A DNA stretch of 64,000 nucleotides. It comes from Stomorhina lunata. Taxonomy: Eukaryota > Arthropoda > Insecta > Diptera > Rhiniidae. Positions 1 through 12,765 of the stretch are shown in pieces. Location: contig OW121742.1 of the NCBI GenBank assembly GCA_933228675.1, forward strand, positions 124,721,983 to 124,785,982, read 5' to 3'. Under the pieces are notes generated by a model. It was given only the letters and a program-made list of their open reading frames with translations, was not told the origin of the DNA and did no database searches. Each line of letters starts with the position of its first letter. Within the stretch, counting starts at the first letter, position 1. The translations under genes and the position numbers were made by a program.

Positions 1-1000
1 ATAGGAAAGTTTTCAAATATTCCTAATTTTAATAGGTTATTTTTGAAAATTTTCTTATTTTTATAGGAAATATTTCAAAAGTTTTCTAGTTTTTTAGAAA
101 TTTTTAAAAAATTTTAGGAAACTAAAAAAAAAATTCCAATTTTTATAGGAAAATTTTTCAAAAATTCTTATTTTTATAGCTTATTTTTCGAAAACTTCTT
201 GTTTTTTAGGAAATTGAAAAATTCTTATTTTGAAAGGAAATTTTTCAAATATTTCCTATTTTTATAGGAAATTTTTAAAAAATTTCTTGTTTTAGTAGAA
301 GTTTTTAATTTTTTTTTTAATTGAAAAGTTTTGAAAATATTTTTATTTTTACTTGAAATTTTTAAAAAAAAATTCTATTTTTATAGGAAATTTTTGAACC
401 ATTTTCCAATTTAATAGGAAATTTTTTTAAAAATTTCTTATTTTTAATAAAATTTTTCAAACATTTTTATTATGATATGAAATTTTTAGAAGATTTTTAA
501 AAATTTCTTATTTTTATAAAATTTTTTTAAAAATTTCTTGTTTTTTTTTTGAATAATTTTTCAAATTTTTTTTATTTTTATACAAAATTTTTGAAAAATT
601 GTCGTTTTTTTGGAGGAAAATTTAAAAAAAAATTTTTATAAGAAATTTTTGAAAAATTTTTTTATTATTTTATGAAATTTTTCAAAAGTTTCTTATTTTT
701 ATAGGAAATTATTGAAAAAATTTTAAAAATTAAAAAAAAAAGAATTTCTATTTTCAAAGGATTTTCATTTAAATTTTTAATCTGTGAGGAAAATTTTTCA
801 GAAATTATATTTTTTTATAAGAAATATAAAGCTTTTTAAAAAAGAATATAATAGGAACTTTTTAAAAAATTTATAATTTTTATACGGTTTTTTCAAAATT
901 TTTTGAATAGTCTCCTAGTAAAATAAGAAATATTTTAAATTTCGGTTAAGAAAATTAAAATTATTTCTTACTTTATAAGAAATTTTTTGAAAATTATAAA
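1..1000 (-). repeat. Degenerate 31-bp AT satellite (family A), reverse orientation
   Basis: Successive diverged units of the kind TTTTTATAGGAAATTTTTC followed by AAAAATTTC run through this stretch. The better-preserved arrays show a 31-bp unit with ten-base arms GGAAATTTTT and AAAAATTTCC around a central G, and a linker TATAAAAATA that gives the unit a direction. Here the linker reads TATTTTTATA, so the array is reversed. Copies have decayed by substitutions and indels, so it is one of the older arrays. It continues past the left edge of the window. Confidence 0.8.
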
Positions 1001-2299
1001 AAAAATATTGTAAAATAAAAATGTATATAACATGTTTATAAGATGTTTTAAGTTTATAAGATGTTTAAAAATGTTTATAAGATGTTTTGAAATTATGTAA
1101 ACGTTTCTTATATAAGAACTATATTTATTTTTTCTTCATATAATGGTGTAGAGTACAAAATCCGAAACGCAAACAACAACCTGCTAAAATCAGCTTTAAG
1201 TTGTAACTAGTTTATACAAGTGAGTCAGTCTGTCTGTCTGTCCTCAACAAAAGAGGTTGAGGTTGGGTGTATCGCAATAACAATAACAGCAATTGCAATG
1301 ATTACAACAAGTGTAGTCGCATCGTAATACAACTAGTGAATTTTTGCAACTACAGCTACAACAACAACAAAAAACATTATCAACACTGACATTATCGTCA
1401 GGTTTTTAGTCAGCAAAAAAATAAAAACCAAACAAAAAAAATCTAGTGCTGGTGCACATCTTCATCTTCATTGCCATCAATGTCAACTGTTGCAGTCATT
1501 TATTCATTCAGTCATTTATTCAAACTCTCTCAGTTTAGCCATAGACAAACACCCAAATGCATGCAAAACCAATACCTAAATGCTTCTTCATACACAGTTA
1601 GAACGAACATTTATCGAGCCAACCAAACAGTTAGTCACTCAAGTCAGCCACAGCCAAAAAAAAAAAGCAAAAAACGCAAAAACCCATTCATTCATCCATT
1701 CAGCCAACGAGTCAACTCTTTTGGAGTCGACAGTATCTGAAACATGGATGAGGTTGATGATGATAATTCAACAAGACAATAACATTGATAAACCCATGTT
1801 AAACCCAACAACTACAACAAAACATTTAAAAAAAACAAGAATAACTACTAAAATTTTCACTAAACTAAAACAATAGATAAAAATATTCGGAAAAAAAGCG
1901 AAAGAAAAATAAAAACTGAATCATTACAAAGTTAAAGCGTAAATAACCATCTACACCAGTTTTTCTCTTATGCTTTACAGCTTTATCAATATATTTTTGT
2001 TAGTGTGACTTTATGTTGCATGCAACCGAACATAAGGTTGCATGCCATTTTTTTGTAGCATCTGCAGTTTTTTCCATAAAAAAGTGAAGAAAAAAATGGT
2101 GGTGATAAACGTGTTTTGGTAAAAAAAAATAGCGCGTAAATCTATTTTATTACCATAGAAAACTAAGTTAGGGATTCAAGGATATAAAAAGGATATAAGT
2201 CAGGGATAAAAAGTGATTTTAAAAATACAAATAATTTGTTGGTTTTTTGTTGATTTCAAAAAATTATAATTAAAAAAAATGTAACCGACGTTTCTTAAT
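1001..2299. other. Non-coding CA/AT-rich stretch
   Basis: No convincing exon is visible. From about 1150 to 1900 the sequence is less AT-rich than its surroundings and rich in CAA/ACAACA and CATTCATTCA runs, as in fly 5' untranslated or regulatory DNA. Two short ORFs here have low-complexity His/Ser/Thr/Lys content and no recognisable domain. A small AAGGATAT pair sits near 2180-2200. Confidence 0.5.
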
Positions 2300-2530
2300 T
2301 TGAAAGCAAAAATTTCTTATTCTTGTAGGAAATTTTTCAAATTTTATATGAAACTTTTGAAAAAATTTCTTTTTTTTTATAGGAAATTAAAAAAAATCGT
2401 ATTTTTATAAAAAAATTTTAGACTGTTCATATTTTTATAGCAATTTTTTCAAATATTTCTTATTTTTATAGAAAATTTTTCTAAAAAAAATTTGCAAAAC
2501 TTTCCTATTTTTATAGAAAATTTTTCAAAA
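2300..2530 (-). repeat. Short degenerate family-A 31-bp array, reverse orientation
   Basis: About seven diverged family-A units, with linkers reading TATTTTTATAG, abut the start of the 12-bp array at 2531 with no unique DNA between. Direct contact between two satellite families recurs in this window. Confidence 0.75.
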
Positions 2531-4324
2531 GTCGATGTCTATGTCTTAGTCTATGTCTTAGTCTATGTCTTAGTCTATGTCTTAGTCTATGTCTTAGTCT
2601 ATGTCTTAGTCTATGTCTTAGTCTATGTCTTAGTCTATGTCTTAGTGTATGTCTTAGTCTATGTCTTAGTCTATATCTTAGTCTATGTCTTAGTCTATGT
2701 CTTAGTCTATGTCTTAGTCTATGTCTTAGTGTATGTCTTAGTCTATGTCTTAGTCTATGTCTTAGTCTATGTCTTAGTCTATGTCTTAGTCTATGTCTTA
2801 GTCTATGTCTTAGTCTATGTCTTAGTCTATGTCTTAGTCTATGTCTTAGTCTATGTCTTAGTCTATGTCTTAGTCTATGTCTTAGTCTATGTCTTAGTCT
2901 ATGTCTTAGTCTATGTCTTAGTCTATGTCTTAGTCTATGTCTTAGACTATGTCTTAGTCTATGTCTTAGTCTATGTCTTAGTCTATGTCTTAGTCTATGT
3001 CTTAGTCTATATCTTAGTCTATGTCTAAGTCTTTGTCTTAGTCTATGTCTTAGTCTATGTCTTAGTCTATGTCTTAGTCTATGTCTTAGTCTATGTCTTA
3101 GTCTATGTCTTAGTCTATGTCTTAGTCTATGTCTTAGTCTATGTCTTAGTCTATGTCTTAGTCTATGTCTTAGTCTATGTCTTAGTCTATGTCTTAGTCT
3201 ATGTCTTAGTCTATGTCTTAGTCTATGTCTTAGTCTATGTCTTAGTCTATGTCTTAGTCTATGTCTTAGTCTATGTCTTAGTCTATGTCTTAGTCTATGT
3301 CTTAGTCTATGTCTTAGTCTATGTCTTAGTCTATGTCTTAGTCTATGTCTTAGTCTATGTCTTAGTTTATGTCTTAGTCTATGTCTTAGTCTATGTCTTA
3401 GTCTATGTCTTAGTCTATGTCTTAGTCTATGTCTTAGTCTATGTCTTAGTCTATGTCTTAGTCTATGTCTTAGTCTATGTCTTAGTCTATGTCTTAGTTT
3501 ATGTCTTAGTCTATGTCTTAGTCTATGTCTTAGTCTATGTCTTAGTCTATGTCTTAGTCTATGTCTTAGTCTATGTCTTAGTCTATGTCTTAGTCTATGT
3601 CTTAGTCTATGTCTTAGTCTATGTCTTAGTCTATATCTTAGTCTATATCTTAGTCTATATCTTAGTCTATATCTTAGTCTATATCTTAATCTATGTCTTA
3701 GTCTATGTCTTAGTCTATGTCTTAGTCTATGTCTTAATCTATGTCTTAGTCTATGTCTTAGTCTATGTCTTAGTCTATGTCTTAGTCTATGTCTTAGTCT
3801 ATGTCTTAGTCTATATCTTAGTCTATGTCTTAGTCTATGTCTTAGTCTATGTCTTAGTCTATGTCTTAGTCTATGTCTTAGTCTATGTCTTAGTCTATGT
3901 CTTAGTCTATGTCTTAGTCTATGTCTTAGTCTATGTCTTCGTCTATGTCTTAGTCTATATCTTAGTCTATATCTTAGTCTATGTCTTAGTCTATGTCTTA
4001 GTCTATGTCTTAGTCTATGTCTTAGTCTATGTCTTGGTCTATGTCTTAGTCTATGTCTTAGTCTATGTCTTAGTCTATGTCTTAGTCTATGTCTTAGTCT
4101 ATGTCTTAGTCTATGTCTTAGTCTATGTCTTAGTCTATGTCTTAGACTATGTCTTAGTCTATGTCTTAGTCTATGTCTTAGTCTATGTCTTAGTCTATGT
4201 CTTAGTCTATGTCTTAGTCTATGTCTTAGTCTATGTCTTAGTCTATGTCTTAGTCTATGTTTTGGTCTATGTCCTAGTCTTTGTCATGGTCTGTTTCTAT
4301 GTCTTAGTCTATGTCTTAGTGTAT
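2531..4324 (-). repeat. 12-bp minisatellite, TTAGTCTATGTC orientation (~150 units)
   Basis: Near-perfect head-to-tail copies of TTAGTCTATGTC run for about 1.8 kb. Variants include TTAGTCTATATC clustered near 3634-3685, TTAGTTTATGTC near 3361 and 3493, and TTAGACTATGTC near 2941 and 4141. Because 12 is divisible by three, the array yields long open frames of (Val-Tyr-Val-Leu)n; these are by-products of the repeat and not genes. The same unit recurs in the opposite orientation at 5869-7352. Confidence 0.97.
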
Positions 4325-5868
4325 AATATATGTTAATAAGTATTAACTAGTATTAGTAACAGATTGTGTTTAGTTATTTGTCCACAGTTGCCTTTTTCTG
4401 TGCCCGCGTTTACGACATACACGATTGTGTATGTGTGCCCTTTTTAGGGCATAAAAATTCAGCTTTAAAAAGTCTATCCTGACACCACCATAAATTACTT
4501 GACTTGCAAGGACAACAATGTATGAGTATTAGTAAATATATTCATTACATTTCCTAGCAATAAAAAATAGTCATTGCAGTATTAGTAGAATATAGAATCC
4601 TAATAAAAAATAACTGGCTTTAGGACTCAAAGTAATTTGCAAGGACATGAATGCGTATATTTTTAACACCATATATCTAGTTTATAGTCATAGTTATACT
4701 CTTTTTTTCATCGCTCACTCCGGGTTTTATGACAGTTTTTAGATTTAGTAGGATTCAGTTATTATTGTTTGATGTCAGCTTGATTTTAGTGGCAAAAAGC
4801 ATCTTTAACATGAAAATTTTTAGAATAAAGATAAACCTTAATTTTAATAATATTTTAAGTATTTAAGTAATATTTAAAAAAAATAGAACAAATACAAGAT
4901 GGTTATAATTGACGATGTTAAGCTGTTGAATGAAAATTAGAAATCTTTTCATTTTAAAAACTTTTTTCTTTATTGCCTAATTTAGCAAAGCTAACTAATT
5001 TTCCGAAAACATTTGCCAAATGTGCTGCTTATTTATATTCATTTAGCAGCAGCATCATTAACATCTCTACAAAAGAACTTCATAATGAAGTTTCACTGAA
5101 AAAACAAAAATTTCAAAAGACGAAATTTTGGTTGTTTTCAAAAACTGTTTAATAATAATAGCACCCAATGGTGTCATACACAGATGGCGTATACTTACTT
5201 TTTTGTTATTTAAACATTTATTATACGCTCTCACACAAAAACGCTCTCATACATGCATGTCCTGTTGCAGAAAAAATGATGCCAATGCGGCAGGATAACA
5301 TGTAGAAGTAGTAACCTAAACGTCATCATCATTCTTGCCACACACTTGCACCATTACCAACCTACTTTAATGCATATGCAGCAGCAGGCAATAGTAATTC
5401 AAAAACGCATACACTAACCCGAGCACATACACATGGAATATAGATATTGTGAATACACATTCATACCCACATACACACATAAACATATTTTTAATACAAG
5501 TGACTATTGTGTTTCATGGTCTCATAAAAAATGAAAACGTTTCTAATACTCTCTCATGCTGTTACATACACACCAACATTTCCATGCCGTTTTATAAAAC
5601 TGCACTTTTACAAATTTACACATACATATACAAACACATAAATATGTGGAATTTTTAATTTTTGTATTTATTTTTTGGGGACACACAATATCACGAATGG
5701 TTTTAAATTCTCTTGACATGTCGCATGTGTACGTGCAGCAAAAGTTGATTGCAATTGTCATTTATACAAACGCACACACATATATAAAGAATTACATAAA
5801 CATGCAACACAATAGATGTAAACGTGTGGAAAATATTGGGTGGTCAAAAATGTAGATTCTGAGAAAAT
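4325..5868. other. Unique spacer between inverted 12-bp arrays
   Basis: About 1.5 kb of AT-rich single-copy-looking DNA with microsatellite-like ACATACACA and CATCATCATT runs (5200-5480). ORFs of 69-72 codons overlap on both strands but have no domain, codon bias or splice context, so I do not call a gene. Its flanks are the same 12-bp satellite in opposite orientations, so this is the loop of a potential large hairpin. Confidence 0.6.
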
Positions 5869-7352
5869 GACACAGACTAAGTGATATACTAAGCCACAGA
5901 CTAAGACATAAACTAAGACATAGACTAAGACATAGACTAGGACATAGACTAAGACATAGACTAAGACACAGACTTAGATATAAAGTAAGGCATATACTAT
6001 GACATAGGCTAAGACATAGACTAAGACATAGACTAAGACATAGACTAAGACATAGACTAAGACAAAGACTAAGACATAGACTAAGACATAGACTAAGACA
6101 TAGACTAAGACATAGACTAAGACATAAACTAAGACATAGACTAAGACATAGACTAAGACATAGACTAAGACATAGACTAAGACATAGACTAAGACATAGA
6201 CTAAGACATAGACTAAGACATAGACTAAGACATAGACTAAGACATAGACTAAGACATAGACTAAGACATAGACTAAGACATAGACTAAGACATAGACTAA
6301 TACATAGACTAAGACATAGATTAAGACATAAACTAAGACATAGACTAAGACATAGACTAAGACATAGACTAAGACATGGACTAAGACATAGACGAAGACA
6401 TAGACTAAGACATAGACTAAGACATAGACTAAGACATAGACTAAGACATAGACTAAGACATAGACTAAGACATAGACTAAGACATAGACTAAGACATAGA
6501 CTAAGACATAGACTAAGACATAGACTAAGACATAGACGAAGACATAGACTAAGACATAGACTAAGACATAGACTAAGACATAGACTAAGACATAGACTAA
6601 GACATAGACTAAGACATAGACTAAGACATAGACTAAGACATAGACTAAGACATAGACTAAGACATAGACTAAAACATAGACTAAGACATAGACTAAGACA
6701 TAGACTAAGACATAGACTAAGACATAGACTAAGACATAGACTAAGACATAGACTAAGACATAGACTAAGACATAGACTAAGACATAGACTAAGACATAGA
6801 CTAAGACATAGACTAAGACATAGACTAAGACATAGACTAAGACATAGACTAAGACATAGACTAAGACATAGACTAAGACATAGACTAAGACATAGACTAA
6901 GATAAAGACTAAGATATAGACTAAGACATAGACTAAGGAATAGACTAAGAGATAGACTAAGACATAGACTAAGGTATAGACTAAGACATAGACTAAGACA
7001 TAGACTAAGACATAGACTAAGACATAGACTAAGACATAGACTAAGACATAGACTAAGACATAGACTAAGACATAGACTAAGACATAGACATAGACTAAGA
7101 CATAGACTAAGACATAGACTAAGACATAGACTAAGACATAGACTAAGACATAGACTAAGACATAGACTAAGATAAAGACTAAGATATAGACTAAAACATA
7201 GACTAAGGAATAGACTAAGAGATAGACTAAGACATAGACTAAGGTATAGACTAAGACATAGACTAAGACATAGACTTAGACGTAGACTGAGATATAGACT
7301 TAGACAAAGACTAAGACATAGACTAAGACGTAGACTAAGTAGACATCTAAGA
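5869..7352 (+). repeat. 12-bp minisatellite, GACATAGACTAA orientation
   Basis: About 123 copies of GACATAGACTAA, the reverse complement of the array at 2531-4324. A cluster of variants (GATAAAGACTAA, GATATAGACTAA, GGAATAGACTAA, GAGATAGACTAA, GGTATAGACTAA) at 6901-6980 recurs in the same order at 7171-7250, showing that a block of about 270 bp was duplicated. A half-unit (GACATA repeated) at 7081-7092 breaks the register between the two blocks. The edges are more degenerate than the centre, as expected from unequal exchange. Confidence 0.97.
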
Positions 7353-8579
7353 CAATATTTCCCCTTCCAAATTTATATGCATAAGTGCTCTACAATTCCC
7401 CTTTTTAATATTTTCTTTGGTTTTAAAAATTTTTCTTATGGATCCATTTTTTTCTTGTTAATATTTTTTCTTGTGCTGTTCTATTTTTTGTTTTTTGGCT
7501 TCATTTTTCGTGAGGTTTCATTGTTAAATCTAGGGATAATATGTTTGTGTATTTGACATATGAACTACAATACACCAAGATAATATTTCTGCAAGCGTTT
7601 TTTTTTTTGGGACTCCTTGGTTTTGGTTTGATCTACAACATTCACATCAACCAACATGAGAAACCATCAGGTTATTTCAACAAATCACAGTCTTCGCCAT
7701 AAAACATCAACTTTGCAACAACACAGCCACAAGGACATAAAGAAAAAAAATATGTTTCAACAGATTCCTTGGAGTATAAAATATATTATTTCACCATTTC
7801 TAAAATGTATTCCATTCTATTCTCCTCATATTTTTTATTTTTGACAATAGGTTCGTAGTTATGGCTACATATCTGAGATACAACTTGCATGAGGGTAATA
7901 AAAAATGATCATGTTTTATGGTCCATAGCCAGAGCAACAGTATCGTCATCATCAAAATATATTGTTCAACTTTGTTGGATAACACCAGCTACTTTTTTTC
8001 TTTCATTTTTCAAGCGGTGTCACACCATAAACGTGTCATGTGGCAAATATTTCTCATATGGTTTGAATAGTCTTTGTAACTGTAACTGGGTACAACTGAA
8101 ATGCTTTTCTTTACAATTTTTTTCTCGTTTAATGGTATGATATCCTAGTTTTTATTTCAAGTACGCGTATTTTCTCCAAGTATCCTTTGGAAGAACATCA
8201 ATTACATTTTCAATAAAGGAACAGATGTACTTAGTTCTTGTGTTACTTTCGCCTCATTCCATAGATTCTACTATTATTGTGCAATACAGAGCCGAGTCCT
8301 TTTTATCTTATTGTTCATCTAAGTAATGTCCTTTATGCCTGTTTGGTATTTGTAGTAGAGTATCAGTTTTCATGTTTGAGTGGCCGTATATGGGTGTTTG
8401 GTAGTTAATATTTTATTTCGCTTAACATTTGATATTTTTGGTTTAAAAAGTAAGATATAATTGGTTTGGGTCTGACATTGTATGTGGCTTAAGTGCCTTC
8501 AGGTTAAGATTGTCCCAGTGAAAATTTATAAACAGAAAAGATTAGGTGGCAAATAATTATGTACCTATATATTGTTTTT
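7353..8579. other. Non-coding stretch
   Basis: AT-rich DNA without recognisable exons, RNA genes or transposon ends. Short ORFs of 60-83 codons on both strands (7656-8140) overlap one another and show no domain or splice signals that link to the gene downstream. Confidence 0.55.
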
Positions 8580-9475
8580 AAATTCAGAATTTTTAAATTT
8601 TTGAAGCAAATTTTTAAAAAATAATACCAATAGAAATAAGAAATTTTTTAAAAGTTTATAAAAATAGAAAATTTTTGAAAATTTTCATATAAAATAGAAA
8701 TTTTTTTTTTTTTGAAAATAGAAAGTTTTTGAAACATTTTTTTATAAAAATAAAAAAATTTTGAAAAATTTCCTATAAAACTTGAAAATTTTTTAAAAAT
8801 TTCCTATAAAAATAGAAAATTTTTGAAAAATTTCGTATAAAAATATAAATTTTTTTAAAAAAATTCCTATAAAAATAGAAAATTTTTCTTAAATTTCCTA
8901 TAAAAATAGAAAATTTTTGAAAAATTTCCTATAAAAGTAGAAAATTTTTGAACAATTTCCTATAAAAATAAAAAAATTGTGAAAAATTTCTAATAAAAAT
9001 TTAAAATTTTTCGTAAATTTCGTATAAAAATAGAAAATTTTTGGAAAATTTCCTATAAAAATAAAAAATTTTTGAAAAATTTCCTATCAAAATAGAAAAT
9101 TTTTGAAAAATTTTGTATAAAAATAAAAAAATTTTTAAAAATTTTCTATAAAAGTAGAACTCTTTATTCTAAATTTCATATAAAAATAGAGAATTTTTGA
9201 AATGTAGAAAATTTTTTTTTTGTTCTATTTTTTGAAAAATTAAAAAAGAATTTTATTTTTCTAGGAAATTTTTTAAAAATGCTTATTTTTAAGAAAATTT
9301 TTCAAAAATTTCTTATTTTTATTAGAAATTATTCGAAACTTTCTTATTTTTATGCGAAATTTTTTGGAAATTTCTTATTTTTATAGAAATTTTTTAAAAA
9401 ATTTCTTATATTTTAAAAATTTTTCAAAAATTTCTTATTTTAATAGGAAATTTTTCAAATTTTTTTTATTTTCGT
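8580..9475. repeat. Degenerate family-A array with an internal orientation switch
   Basis: Forward family-A units with CCTATAAAAATAG linkers run from 8580 to about 9190. After a T/A-rich junction near 9200-9240 the units are reversed, with linkers TATTTTTATAGG and loops TTTTTCAAAAA, to about 9475. The switch marks either a local inversion or the join of two arrays. Confidence 0.85.
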
Positions 9476-11154
9476 TGGAATTTTGTTTGAAACTGTTACA
9501 TAGATGTAGACTTCTTCTCATTAGTCTTAAATAGAAGACATTACAATGCAAAACATCTCTTAAGCATCATGTTGTGTCCTTCCCTTTATTGGCACATATC
9601 CTCCATTAGAATGCCAGATTGCAACAGCTTCACAAAATTGTCTGTTTGCCTAAACTTTTGCCAAAACTCACTGTACTTCTGTACACCCAAAGGACACTTG
9701 TACCTTACATTTAACACATTGTCAACATGACTCTACAATTGCGGAATACAATGAAGTCAGGACTCTCTAAAACACAATTGCATTTTGAATTATTGAACAA
9801 GAGTCACACGCTTAATGAGTTAGAGAGCCAGGGATAATTTCAATGAATTCTTTATTTACTTGGCCTTAGAGTGGAGCACTCAAACTCTAAGTGCCTTTCC
9901 TGCAAGGAATTCGATAATACCAAGAGAGTACGTGTTATTAGAAAAATTGGTTGAGTTGGTTGACATACACAAACAACCTTAACTATTTTACAACAATGTC
10001 CTTCAATTGTGTTTCATTGTAGAGTCCTGCTTTGCTAAAAGACAATTTTGTATGAAATTTGTAGCATATTTTTAGGAGCCTTAGTTTTGTATGAAATTTT
10101 GAAGAGGGTAATGGAGAATTCTTAATTTAATAAAGTTTCTTTTTATTTAAAAGTTTTTAACTATCTATTGTCTTAGATACTCTGAAATTCTTAAAGAAAT
10201 TTTCAATTTTCTTGTAATTGTTAAGATTTCTTGGAGGCATTTTCAACACACAACATTCTTGCAGCAAAGAAAATTTTCTTAGGGAAAGCAGCAACAGTTT
10301 GCTTAAGATTCTTTGTTGGAAAAGTTTTGGTTCTGGTATTCCCAAGTGTTTGATAGCCATTAGAATGTTTTTGTAAAATGGGTAAATATTGGGTAAGAAG
10401 TGGAGGAAAATGGTTGCATTTTAAGAAAATTTGAAATAGCTAATTTTGTTAACTAAACAAGAGTCCTTTACTTATAATATCCTGCATATATTTTTGTTAT
10501 TTTTATTGCATTTTAAGCAAACTTTCTTAAATAAATTGTTCTTGAAACTATGCTTTTGTCGAATGCTTGAAGTTTGTTTTTCCTTGGTTTTTGATTTGCC
10601 TGCTAAAATTTTCTAGGATAGTACAGCAGACTTTAGTAAAAAAATATTTCAAAAATTTTTACAATTAATTTTGTTTGCTTTCTTTTCTCAACATTAATTT
10701 GGCCTTTCCAGTGACCCACAAAGGAAATAAGTGAAGACAGCTTAAGGCATTTAATGACTAGACTAGAAGAATTTTCAATTTAGAAAAATTTTCTTAAGCA
10801 TAAAAACGATTTAAATTTATGAACCTGTGATGAGGCGAAAGAAAACCAAAACAATTAAAGTTTGTTGTTTGTTTTTAAAGGAAAATATTTTCCTAATAAT
10901 AAATAGAATTTAAAAAGGCCAATGAAATGTAAATTGGCTTTAAAAAAGAAAGATGACTATTTTCTTCGAATATGAAATTTATGAAGAAAATTTCATCGTA
11001 CATATATATATATATATATATATACCCACTTATTCACAAACGAAAAATAAAGATATGACAAACTTATTGATAAAATTTTCCATACAAAATTCTTAATCCA
11101 ATTCCTATCGTAATATTTACATATAAACAGCCGCAGGCAGCCAATGCCACCAGA
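9476..11154. other. Non-coding stretch with a (TA)n run
   Basis: Nothing gene-like is supported. A short TA dinucleotide run lies at about 11001-11024. The 67-codon minus-strand ORF at 10157-10360 has no recognisable domain. Confidence 0.5.
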
Positions 11155-12765
11155 AAAATGAAACATTTCAATAAATAAAAAAAAAAATTGAAAATTTTCC
11201 TAGAAAAATAAGAAATTTTTTAAAATTCCCTATAAAAATATTAAATTTTTGAAAAACTTTTTTCATATACATATAAATAAAAAATTTTTGATAAAAAACT
11301 TTACTATAGAAAAATGTTTGAGACCAAAATTTTCGATAAAAAATTTTTAAATAAAAAAAAAATTTTATCGAAAAATTTTTAATAAAAAAAATGTCTATAG
11401 AAAAATTTTTGAAACAAAAATTTCTATAGAAATGTTTTTAAAAGAAATATTTTTCTGCAGAAAAATTTTTTATAGAAAAATTTTTGATAAAAAAATGTTC
11501 TATAGAAAAATATTTGATAAAAAAAATTTTTTATAGAAAAATTTTGATGAAAAATTTTCATCAATCAAACACTTGATTAAAAAACTTTCTATAGAAAAAT
11601 TGTTGTTAAAAAAATTTTCTTTAGAAACAATTTTGGTAAAAAACTTTTCTATAGAAAAATATTTGATAAAAAAATTTTCTGTAAAAATAACAAATTTTTG
11701 AAAAATTTCTTATAAAAATAAGAAATTTTCAAAAATGTTTTTACGTACAAAAATATAAAAAAAAATGCAAAATTTCAATAAATAAAAAATATTTTTGAAA
11801 AATTTCTTAGAAATAAGAAATTTTTGAAAAATTTCCTATAAAAATAAGAAGTTTTTAAAAAATTTCCCATAAAAATAAGGAATTTTTTAAAAATTTCCTA
11901 TAAAAATAAGAAATTTTTGAAAAATTTCCTTTAAAATTAAGAAATTTTTGAACAATTTCCTTTAAAAATAATAAATTTTTTAAAAATTTGCTATAAAAAT
12001 AAGAAATTTTTAAAAGAAATACTAAAAAAAATAAGAAATTTCTGAAAAATTTCCTTTAAAACTAAAATTTTTTTAAAAAATTTCCTATAAAACTAAGAAA
12101 TTTAAAAAAAAATTTCCTATAAAAATAAGAAATTTTTAAAAAAATTCCTATAAAAATAAGAAATTTTTAAAAAATTTCCTATAAAAATAAGAAATTTTTT
12201 AAAAATTTCCTATCAAACCAAATAATTTTAGAAAATTTCTTATAAAAATAAGAAATTTTTGAAAAATTTCTTATAAAAATAAGAAATTTTTGAAAAATTT
12301 CTTATAAAACTAAAAAAATTTAAAAAATTTTTTTATAAAAATAAGAAATTTTTGAAAAATTTCTTATAAAAATAAGAAATTTTTAAAAAAATTTCTATCA
12401 AAATAAGAAATTTTTAAAAAATTTCCTATAAAAATAAGAAATTTTTGAAAAATGTCCTATAAAAATAAGAAATTTTTGAAAAATTTCCTATAAAAATAAA
12501 GAATTTTTGAAAAATTTCCTATAAAACTAAGAAATTTTTTAAAAAAAATTTCCATAAAAATAAGAAGTTTTTGAGCATTTTTTTATAAAAATAAGTAATT
12601 TTTAAAAAATTTCTTATAAAAATAAGAAAATTTCAAAAAATTTCCTAAAAATATAAGAAATTTTTGAAAAATTTCCTACCAAAATGAGAAATTTTTAAAA
12701 AATTTTCTATAAAAATGGAATATTTTTGAATAAAAATTTTGAAACTTTTTTTTTTTTTTTAATTT
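11155..12765 (+). repeat. Family-A 31-bp array, forward, with a CTATAG-type sub-block
   Basis: Forward units (AAGAAATTTTTGAAAAATTT then CCTATAAAAAT) dominate. The block 11280-11700 is different: it carries a CTATAGAAAAATTTTTGAT-type unit, mixing the CTATAG core of family B with the poly-A/T arms of family A. Units here usually read AAGAAA where other arrays have AGGAAA, an array-specific variant. Confidence 0.9.

Noticed and set aside
1471..1876. Possible 5' exon of the gene (98-codon ORF)
   Set aside because: Low-complexity His/Ser/Lys-rich peptide in two overlapping frames, with no signal peptide and no donor that fits. I cannot link it to 18951.
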